Source: Butyricicoccus sp. (GTDB lineage: Bacteria; Bacillota; Clostridia; Oscillospirales; Butyricicoccaceae). From it: a stretch of 10,891 bases of DNA. Shown piece by piece: positions 1-5,281 of the stretch (positions are counted from its first letter, which is position 1; the number at the start of each line of letters is the position of its first letter). Under the pieces are notes generated by a model that saw nothing but the letters and a program-made list of their open reading frames with translations, was not told the DNA's origin and made no database searches. The DNA lies in contig JAUMSA010000004.1 of the NCBI GenBank assembly GCA_031293105.1, forward strand, positions 1-10,891. Direction: 5' to 3'. Position numbers and translations under genes: made by a program.

Positions 1-500
1 GGATAGTCCACACCGAAGGTGTCCACGGTGACCTTTTTCATCTTCTGCTCCTGGCGGGGACGGTCATGCCAGTCGCGGGGGGTGTTGACGATCTCGTCAA
101 CCGCGTCCATGCCCTCGATGACCATGCCGAAGGAAGCATACTGGCCGTCCAGGTGGGGCGAATCCTCGGTCATGATGAAGAACTGGGAACCGGCCGAATC
201 GGGCGCCATGGTGCGCGCCATCGACAGCACACCGCGGGTGTGGTTGAGGTCGTTCTGGAAGCCATTGGAGGTAAATTCGCCGCGGATTTCATAGCCGGGG
301 CCGCCGACGCCGGTGCCTTCCGGGTCGCCGCCCTGAATCATAAAGCCCGGGATGACGCGGTGGAAGATCAGGCCGTCATAAAAGCCCTTCTGCGCCAGCG
401 AAACGAAGTTATTGACCGTGTTGGGCGCGATTTCCGGGTAAAGTTCGGCCTTGATGATGTTGCCGTTTTCCATCTCAATGGTTACGATTGGATTTGCCAT
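1..500 (-). CDS. Cyclophilin-type peptidyl-prolyl cis-trans isomerase (3' end cut off by window edge)
   Basis: Reading the minus strand from the ATG at 500-498 gives 166 residues with no stop before the window edge, so the gene is partial at its C terminus; cyclophilins of this compact type are about 165-175 residues, so little is missing. It catalyses cis-trans isomerisation of X-Pro bonds and assists folding. Hallmarks are FHRVIPGFMIQGGD at residues 46-59, holding the catalytic Arg48 with Phe53, Met54 and Gln56, then GSQFFI at 104-109 (Gln106, Phe108) and LDGQYASFG at 117-125, where Tyr replaces the Trp of human CypA. No signal peptide is visible, so it is probably cytoplasmic. An AGGAG lies about 10 bases upstream of the ATG. 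The gene is divergent from the operon starting at 805 and has its own promoter. The family call is firm; substrates are unknown. Confidence 0.95.
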   Translation of the reverse strand, partial: MANPIVTIEMENGNIIKAELYPEIAPNTVNNFVSLAQKGFYDGLIFHRVIPGFMIQGGDPEGTGVGGPGYEIRGEFTSNGFQNDLNHTRGVLSMARTMAPDSAGSQFFIMTEDSPHLDGQYASFGMVIEGMDAVDEIVNTPRDWHDRPRQEQKMKKVTVDTFGVDY

Positions 501-536
501 ATATCCTGCACTCCTATAATTCTGCAAAATTCATAC

Positions 537-554
537 GTCGGGCCGGTGCCCGAC
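537..554 (-). other. Leader stem-loop in the cyclophilin 5' UTR
   Basis: GTCGGGC (537-543) and GCCCGAC (548-554) form a perfect 7-bp stem with a 4-base loop. It lies about 10 bases after the predicted transcription start of the minus-strand cyclophilin gene and about 37 bases before its ATG. No U-run follows it on either strand, so it is not a terminator. It could protect the mRNA 5' end. The structure is visible in the sequence; the role is inferred. Confidence 0.5.
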
Positions 555-569
555 CTTGCTCTATGGTCT

Positions 570-598
570 ATTCTAGCAAAAGTTTACACTGGTTACAA
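570..598 (-). promoter_or_regulatory. Sigma-A type promoter of the cyclophilin gene
   Basis: On the minus strand TTGTAA (598-593) and TAGAAT (575-570) are separated by exactly 17 bases, close to the TTGACA/TATAAT consensus. Transcription would start near 563, giving a leader of about 60 bases. Upstream of the -35 lie two seven-base A-tracts (minus strand) at 613-619 and 623-629, which could act as an UP-like or bent-DNA element. Confidence 0.7.
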
Positions 599-719
599 GT
601 CAGGCGGACGGCTTTTTTTCAGTTTTTTTGCAGCTTGGAGCGCGGCGCACAGCCGGGCATCGCGGCAAGAACGCCAAATTTCCGGGGTCAACTTTTGGGC
701 GCTTTGTCCGGTTTGACGC

Positions 720-748
720 TCGATTTTTGGCCAGGATTTTGGTATACT
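720..748 (+). promoter_or_regulatory. Probable extended -10 promoter of the membrane protein/MBOAT operon
   Basis: TGGTATACT at 740-748 is a good extended -10 (TGn followed by TATACT at 743-748). The region 17 bases upstream (near 720-725) has only a poor -35, as is common for extended -10 promoters. A better -35 match, TTGACG at 713-718, is 24 bases away and too distant. The leader to the ATG at 805 would be about 50 bases and contains a small GCGGG/CCCGC hairpin (769-784). Confidence 0.5.
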
Positions 749-804
749 AGTACTATCTATGAATTTCTGCGGGGGATGTCCCGCTGACCCTGGGAGGGAA
801 TGCT

Positions 805-1641
805 ATGAAGAAAACGGTTTTCATGCCGGTCTTTATCGCCATATTCGCGCTGGCGGGCGCGGTTTTGCGCGGCCTGAACCTGATGTACGGCTACGAAGTG
901 GCCACCAAACTGCCAGTTCCCGGCGACAAGGCCGAAATGGCCCTGATCGCGGTCTGTGTGCTGGCGGCCGTGGCGCTGGTCATCCTGGCCGTTGCCCATC
1001 GTGGTCTGCGCGGTCTGCCGTTTGAGGATGCTTTTGGCACCGACAACACCCTGTTTAAAATGATTTCGGTCATCGCCGGCCTGGTGATGATCGCCGCCGG
1101 CGCATTCGGCCTGTATCTGGCGGTCACCCAGGACCCGCAGCTTCCCATGCTCAATAAGCTGCCGCTGTTCCCGCTGTGGCTGCTCGCCATCCTTACCGGG
1201 GGCTGTCTGATCGGCATTGCCACCATGCTCAGCCGCCGCACGGTCACCGAAGGGTCGGCTATGCTGACCATCATCCCCATGTTCTGGGCATGCTTTGACC
1301 TCATCATCACTTTTAAGGACAACGGCGCTTCGCCCTTTGTCGGGCTGTACGCCTTTGAGCTGCTGGCCGCCATTGCGCTGACCTATGCGTTTTATGCGCT
1401 GGCCGGGTTCCTGTACTCGACGGCCAGCCCGAGCCGGTTCATCTTTTCGGCGGGCGCGGCGGTCATTTTGTGCCTGACCTGCGTGGGCGGCACGGTCATC
1501 GCCCTGGCGTCGGGCGTTTCGCCCATCGTGCCCACCACCGACACCCTGCTGCGCTATGCCTGCTTCTTAGCGTCCGGCGTGTGGCTGTTTGCTATGCTGG
1601 TGCTGCTCTCGCGCGCCGACGACGGACAGACCGCCCGGTAA
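805..1641 (+). CDS. Unrecognised eight-helix integral membrane protein
   Basis: This 278-residue protein is almost entirely membrane. Hydrophobic segments lie near residues 5-25, 44-64, 84-106, 119-141, 151-170, 176-202, 209-234 and 246-269, giving about eight helices with short loops. I see no catalytic motif, ATP site or cysteine pattern and cannot assign a family. Charged residues are few: a basic/acidic loop near 65-82 (HRGLRGLPFEDAFGTDN), RR at 143-144 and D165 within helix 5. The start is supported by GGGAGG at 792-797, 7 bases before the ATG. It is the first gene after a likely promoter and ends 38 bases before the MBOAT gene with no terminator between, so co-transcription is likely. 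It might be a transporter-like or scaffold partner of the acyltransferase, or an unrelated gene sharing the transcript. Confidence 0.8.
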   Translation: MKKTVFMPVFIAIFALAGAVLRGLNLMYGYEVATKLPVPGDKAEMALIAVCVLAAVALVILAVAHRGLRGLPFEDAFGTDNTLFKMISVIAGLVMIAAGAFGLYLAVTQDPQLPMLNKLPLFPLWLLAILTGGCLIGIATMLSRRTVTEGSAMLTIIPMFWACFDLIITFKDNGASPFVGLYAFELLAAIALTYAFYALAGFLYSTASPSRFIFSAGAAVILCLTCVGGTVIALASGVSPIVPTTDTLLRYACFLASGVWLFAMLVLLSRADDGQTAR

Positions 1642-1679
1642 CCGGCTGACGATTTCAAAAACCACAACGAGGATGCAAC

Positions 1680-3188
1680 ATGAATTTTAATTCGCTGCAA
1701 TTTTTGATCTTTTTCCCGGTCGTGACGCTGCTGTATTTTCTCATTCCGCAGCGGGTGCGCTGGGTGTGGCTGCTCATCACGAGCTATTATTTCTACATGG
1801 GCTGGAACCCACGCTATGCGGTGCTGATCGCCACCAGCACGGTTCTCACCTTTTTGAGCGGCCTGCTCATCGACCGCGAAAACCATCGCGCCGACCAGAC
1901 CCACACGGCTCGCAACAAAAAGCTGTGGGTGGCGCTCAGCTTTATACTCAACCTCGCGATTTTATTCTTCTTTAAATACTGGGGCTTTTTCACCAAAAAC
2001 GTCATCGCCATCGGCGGCCTGTTTGATATCACCATCCAGATGCCGACCTTTGACGTACTGCTGCCGGTGGGTATCTCGTTTTACACCTTCCAGGCGCTCA
2101 GCTACACGATGGACGTTTACCGCGGCGAGATTTACGCCGAACGCAACCTGTTCAAGTACGCGCTGTTCGTGTCCTTTTTCCCGCAGCTTGTGGCCGGTCC
2201 GATTGAACGTTCCAAAAACCTGCTCGTTCAGGTCAACCAGCCGCACGAATTCGACGCCGACCGCGCTCGCGACGGCCTTCTGCTGATGCTCTGGGGCTTT
2301 TTCCAGAAAGTCGTCATCGCCGACCGGGTCGCGACTCTGGTCAACCATGTATACGGCAACTGGACCGAAGTGGCCGGCATCTCGATTGCGCTGGCGACCG
2401 TGCTGTTCGCCGTGCAGATTTACTGCGACTTTGGCGGCTATTCGAGCATTGCCATCGGCGCGGCCCAGGTGATGGGCTTTACGCTGATGGAAAACTTCAA
2501 GCAGCCCTATCTGGCCACGTCGTGCGCCGATTTCTGGCGCCGCTGGCACATTTCGCTGTCCTCCTGGTTCCGCGACTATCTGTATATCCCGCTCGGCGGC
2601 AACCGCAAGGGCAAATGGCGCAAATATTTCAACAACCTGGTCACCTTCCTGGTTTCCGGCCTGTGGCACGGCGCCCAGTGGAGTTATGTGGCCTGGGGCG
2701 GCTTAAACGGCCTGTATCAGGTCATCGGCGACCTATTAAAGCCCGCGCGCACCAAGATTTTGGGCGCGCTGCACGTCAACCGCGAGTGGAAGGCTTGGAA
2801 GGCGCTGCGCATTGTGCTAACCTTCTGCCTGATTGACTTTGCCTGGCTGTTTTTCCGCGCGCCATCTTTCCTGACCGGCGTGGCGATGATTCGCCGCACG
2901 CTGGCGAATTTCTACCCGGACGCGCTGTTTACCGCCGGGGCGGACGGTTCGCTCGGCCTGTATACCCTGGGGCTGGACGTGGCCGAGTTCTGGCTGGCCG
3001 TGGTCGCCATCCTGATTCTGGCCGTGGCGGACATCCTCAAGGAAAAGCGACCCCTCCGGCCGTATATCACCCGGCTGCCGGTTGTGCCGCGCTGGATTTT
3101 CTACCTGGTCAGCGTGTATGTCATTCTGATTTTCGGCGCCTACGGCCCGGGCTTTGACGCGTCGGCGTTCATTTACTTCCAGTTCTAA
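1680..3188 (+). CDS. MBOAT family membrane-bound O-acyltransferase (AlgI/DltB/PatA type)
   Basis: This 502-residue polytopic protein has the full AlgI-type layout. An N-terminal hydrophobic region opens with NFNSLQFLIFFPVV, followed by LPVGISFYTFQALSYTMD (residues 128-145), FFPQLVAGPIERSKNL (166-181), DFWRRWHISLSSWFRDYLY (284-302) with the conserved His290, and the active-site region SGLWHGAQWSYVAWGG (326-341) with the presumed catalytic His330. It ends in FIYFQF (497-502). In this family the MBOAT moves an acyl group, usually acetyl from acetyl-CoA, across the membrane to an extracytoplasmic SGNH partner or directly to a glycan. The next gene, 15 bases downstream, encodes such a partner. GAGGA at 1669-1673 lies 6 bases before the ATG. 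Length and motifs are intact. The lack of DltA/DltC-like genes nearby makes D-alanylation less likely than O-acetylation; the acceptor glycan is unknown. Confidence 0.93.
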   Translation: MNFNSLQFLIFFPVVTLLYFLIPQRVRWVWLLITSYYFYMGWNPRYAVLIATSTVLTFLSGLLIDRENHRADQTHTARNKKLWVALSFILNLAILFFFKYWGFFTKNVIAIGGLFDITIQMPTFDVLLPVGISFYTFQALSYTMDVYRGEIYAERNLFKYALFVSFFPQLVAGPIERSKNLLVQVNQPHEFDADRARDGLLLMLWGFFQKVVIADRVATLVNHVYGNWTEVAGISIALATVLFAVQIYCDFGGYSSIAIGAAQVMGFTLMENFKQPYLATSCADFWRRWHISLSSWFRDYLYIPLGGNRKGKWRKYFNNLVTFLVSGLWHGAQWSYVAWGGLNGLYQVIGDLLKPARTKILGALHVNREWKAWKALRIVLTFCLIDFAWLFFRAPSFLTGVAMIRRTLANFYPDALFTAGADGSLGLYTLGLDVAEFWLAVVAILILAVADILKEKRPLRPYITRLPVVPRWIFYLVSVYVILIFGAYGPGFDASAFIYFQF

Positions 3189-3203
3189 AAGGAGGGCAAA
3201 AGC

Positions 3204-4292
3204 ATGAGCAAAACCAAAAAATTTCTGCTTCAGGGCCTTCTTTTCTGCATTATCTTTGTCGTGACCTTTTTCCCCATCCAGGGGGTGTTTGCACGCAAAT
3301 CGCTGGAAAAGCCGTGGGACATGACCAATAAGATTTCGGGCTTTTACCACGAGCCGGAAAACGAATTTTCGGTGATGTATTTCGGTTCGTCGCATGCGTA
3401 CGCGTCGTTCTCGCCGCTGGAAATCTGGGAGCAAACCGGCGTCAAAAGCTATGTCTTTGCCACCCAGATGCAGCCCATGTGGGCGAGCGTGACCTATTTA
3501 AAAGAGGCGCTCAAGACCCAGAAGCCGGAACTCGTCATCCTGGAATGCAACATGCTGTATTCCAATGAGGACTACATGGACGAAGGCACCAACTATTCCT
3601 TTATGGACGATATCCCGCTGAGCCTGAACAAAATCGAGCTGGCGCAGGTTTCGGCCGAGGAGGGGGGACGGTTCCCGCTGGTGTTCAATTTTGTCAAATA
3701 CCATTCCCGCTGGCCCAGCCTGACCAGCGAGGACTTCACCTTCCGCCGCAGCCAGGTACGCGACCCCTACAAGGGCTTTGTGCTGCTGCCGCCCAAGAAG
3801 GGCGGCGACCCGATCGACCGCTTTGACCTGACGGGCGAGATCGGTGTGCTGCCGCTGAGCGAAAAGAACGAGCAATACCTGCGCGAATTCATCGGGATCT
3901 GCCAGGAAAACGACATCGACATCTGGCTGGTCAAGGCGCCGAGCAACATCTCGCCCGAGGACATGGCCAAGATGAACGCGGTCGCCGAGATCGCCGACGA
4001 ACTGGGCGTACCGTTTGACGACTTCAACAGCGAGGAAGACTATGCAGCCATCGGCATCACGGCGCGCGAGAACTTCTTTGACCAGCGCCACATGGACATT
4101 GTCGGCTCGACCCGCTTCAGCGACTATTTTGCAGGACTGATGCTCGAACGCTACCCTGATTTGACGCGCGACGCGGACGACAATACTTGGCAGGAGGCTT
4201 ATGAAGCCTACACCGCCGATGTGGCCGACGCCATCGCCAACCCGGTGCAGGGCACCACGACCACAGCGGCCCAAGACCAAACCGCTTCTTAA
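3204..4292 (+). CDS. Membrane-anchored or secreted SGNH-type protein, likely acyl-transfer partner of the MBOAT
   Basis: This 362-residue protein has a basic N terminus and one hydrophobic segment (about residues 7-25). A V-F-A site at 28-30 could allow signal peptidase cleavage; otherwise it is a signal anchor. The body is extracytoplasmic. SVMYFGSSHAYASFSP (56-71) is an SGNH block I with Ser63 as likely nucleophile. FFDQRHMDIVGSTRFSDY (291-308) carries the block V Asp293-x-x-His296. Together these give a Ser-His-Asp triad as in DltD, PatB and AlgJ/AlgX. VILEC (111-115) and DIWLVKAPS (239-247) look like core beta strands of the fold. The C terminus is a Thr/Ala/Gln-rich tail (349-362). GGAGGG at 3191-3196 sits 7 bases before the ATG, and the MBOAT stop is 15 bases upstream. 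I infer that it passes acyl groups from the MBOAT to a polymer; a role as deacetylase is the alternative. Confidence 0.82.
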   Translation: MSKTKKFLLQGLLFCIIFVVTFFPIQGVFARKSLEKPWDMTNKISGFYHEPENEFSVMYFGSSHAYASFSPLEIWEQTGVKSYVFATQMQPMWASVTYLKEALKTQKPELVILECNMLYSNEDYMDEGTNYSFMDDIPLSLNKIELAQVSAEEGGRFPLVFNFVKYHSRWPSLTSEDFTFRRSQVRDPYKGFVLLPPKKGGDPIDRFDLTGEIGVLPLSEKNEQYLREFIGICQENDIDIWLVKAPSNISPEDMAKMNAVAEIADELGVPFDDFNSEEDYAAIGITARENFFDQRHMDIVGSTRFSDYFAGLMLERYPDLTRDADDNTWQEAYEAYTADVADAIANPVQGTTTTAAQDQTAS

Positions 4293-4310
4293 CGAGGAAA
4301 GGAGAGTCCC

Positions 4311-4667
4311 ATGGCTCAGTTTATCTGTTATGAAAAGTGTTCGACCTGCAAAAAGGCGCAGAAGTGGCTAGACGAGCACGGTATATCCTACGACCTGCGC
4401 CCGATCAAGGAGCAAAACCCCTCGGCCGACGAGCTGCGCACCTGGCAGGGCAAAAGCGGCCTGCCGCTCAAGCGCTTTTTCAACACCTCGGGCCAGCTGT
4501 ACCGCTCCATGGAGCTGACGAAAAAACTGCCGGACATGTCCGAGGACGAGCAGTTTGCCCTGCTTGCTACCGACGGCATGCTGGTCAAGCGGCCGCTTTT
4601 CATCGACGGCGACACCGTTCTGGTCGGCTTCAAGGAAGCCGAATGGGCGGAAAAACTGCAAAAATAA
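4311..4667 (+). CDS. ArsC/Spx/YffB-like thioredoxin-fold protein
   Basis: This 118-residue cytoplasmic protein belongs to the ArsC family (PF03960 type). It has the N-terminal beta strand QFICYEKCSTCKKAQKWL with a CxxC pair (Cys10, Cys13) and an extra Cys6, then the typical YDLRPIKEQNPSADEL (27-42). LVKRPLFIDGDTVLVGF (91-107) holds the conserved Arg94-Pro95. The Cys10-x-x-Cys13 spacing matches Spx, but the middle region lacks the Spx pattern around Gly52, and no arsenic-resistance genes are adjacent. A generic redox or YffB-like role, or an Spx/MgsR-like RNA-polymerase-binding regulator, is therefore more likely than arsenate reduction. AAAGGAG at 4298-4304 precedes the ATG by 6 bases. The gap to the SGNH gene is 18 bases, so it is probably the last gene of that transcript, which ends at the terminator directly after it. 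Confidence 0.88.
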   Translation: MAQFICYEKCSTCKKAQKWLDEHGISYDLRPIKEQNPSADELRTWQGKSGLPLKRFFNTSGQLYRSMELTKKLPDMSEDEQFALLATDGMLVKRPLFIDGDTVLVGFKEAEWAEKLQK

Positions 4668-4676
4668 CAGCGATTT

Positions 4677-4710
4677 AAAAAGGGTGGGCCCGCGGGGCCC
4701 ATCCTTTTTT
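4677..4710 (+). terminator. Intrinsic terminator after the ArsC-like gene
   Basis: The arms at 4677-4691 and 4695-4709 pair over 15 bp with one G-U wobble around a GCG loop, and the T-run at 4705-4710 completes a rho-independent terminator 9 bases after the stop codon. The left arm begins with five A residues, so the element could also work on the opposite strand. Confidence 0.93.
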
Positions 4711-4729
4711 GTGTTCACACAATGTTCAC

Positions 4730-4758
4730 TTGACTTCATGATAGGTGCGGCATATAAT
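4730..4758 (+). promoter_or_regulatory. Strong sigma-A promoter of the MarR-ABC exporter operon
   Basis: TTGACT (4730-4735) and TATAAT (4753-4758) are separated by exactly 17 bases, the best promoter match in the window. Transcription would start near 4765, inside the palindromic operator region, leaving a leader of about 45 bases. Two TGTTCAC direct repeats sit immediately upstream of the -35. Confidence 0.88.
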
Positions 4759-4765
4759 AAACTAC

Positions 4766-4787
4766 GTTAATTATTAACCTGGTTATC
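4766..4787. promoter_or_regulatory. Probable MarR operator: overlapping palindromes at the transcription start
   Basis: GTTAATTATTAAC (4766-4778) is a perfect palindrome about a central T. It overlaps a second one, TAACCTGGTTA (4775-4785), so three GTTA-type half-sites alternate in orientation (4766-4771, 4773-4778, 4782-4787). The position, directly after the -10 and spanning the predicted start, suits a repressor. The MarR gene begins 24 bases further on, so autorepression is the natural inference. Confidence 0.6.
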
Positions 4788-4810
4788 TATCCAGAGAAGG
4801 GAGGAGGCCT

Positions 4811-5260
4811 ATGGAAATCGGGCTGCGGTTTTTCACGATGATGCACCGCTTCCGACGGCTGCGCATTCCGGAGCGGCTGGGCATGCTGCCGCGCAGCGAA
4901 CACATGGTGCTGGAAATGCTGCTCGAACATGAAACCGAAAACGGGCAGGATGCCGCGCTTTCGGCCATCTGCATCGCGCGTCGGATGAAGGTGACCGCGC
5001 CTGCCATCTCGCGCACGCTGCGCCATCTGCGGGAGCATGGGCTCGTGGATACCGAACCCGACCCGCGCGACCGGCGCGGCACCTGCATCCGTCTGACCCA
5101 GTCCGGCCGGCAGTCGCTGGCCAGCGACAAGGAGCAGATCAATGCCCTGATGCGACGCGCCATGGCCCGGCTGGAGCCGGGGGAACTCGATCGTTTCTTT
5201 TTGACGTTTGACCGGATTTGTGACAGCATCGCGCTCGAACTCGACCAAGCGCAAAAATAA
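4811..5260 (+). CDS. MarR family transcriptional regulator
   Basis: This 149-residue protein has the MarR winged-helix layout. N-terminal dimerisation helices are followed by helix-turn-helix ALSAICIARRMKVTAPAISR (residues 49-68), with the recognition helix about 62-75, and a wing with the conserved DPRDRRGTCIRLT (84-96). C-terminal helices (about 105-147) complete the dimer interface. MarR proteins are usually ligand- or redox-released repressors of neighbouring efflux genes; three cysteines (53, 92, 137) are present but do not form a clear sensor motif. The start is set by a strong GGGAGGAGG just upstream of the ATG. It is the first gene after a consensus promoter bearing palindromes and lies 21 bases before two ABC exporter genes, so it most likely represses its own operon. 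The inducer cannot be read from the sequence. Confidence 0.93.
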   Translation: MEIGLRFFTMMHRFRRLRIPERLGMLPRSEHMVLEMLLEHETENGQDAALSAICIARRMKVTAPAISRTLRHLREHGLVDTEPDPRDRRGTCIRLTQSGRQSLASDKEQINALMRRAMARLEPGELDRFFLTFDRICDSIALELDQAQK

Positions 5261-5281
5261 CCCCTTAGAAAGGAAGAACGT

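Noticed and set aside
66..716. Plus-strand open frame of 216 codons across the cyclophilin gene
   Set aside because: It is antisense to a gene with clear cyclophilin motifs, and its translation has no domain pattern; GC-rich DNA readily gives such frames.
713..748. TTGACG (713-718) as -35 for the TATACT at 743-748
   Set aside because: The spacer would be 24 bases, far outside the 16-18 range; an extended -10 explains the site better.
769..784. GCGGG/CCCGC hairpin as a terminator or riboswitch
   Set aside because: The 5-bp stem has no T-run and is too small for a riboswitch; at most it is a minor leader structure.
4311..4667. Genuine arsenate reductase in an arsenic resistance operon
   Set aside because: No arsB, acr3 or arsR is nearby, and the CxxC form fits the Spx/YffB branch at least as well.
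4712..4729. TGTTCAC repeats as the start of a CRISPR array
   Set aside because: Only two 7-base copies 11 bases apart, with no spacers; they fit promoter elements instead.
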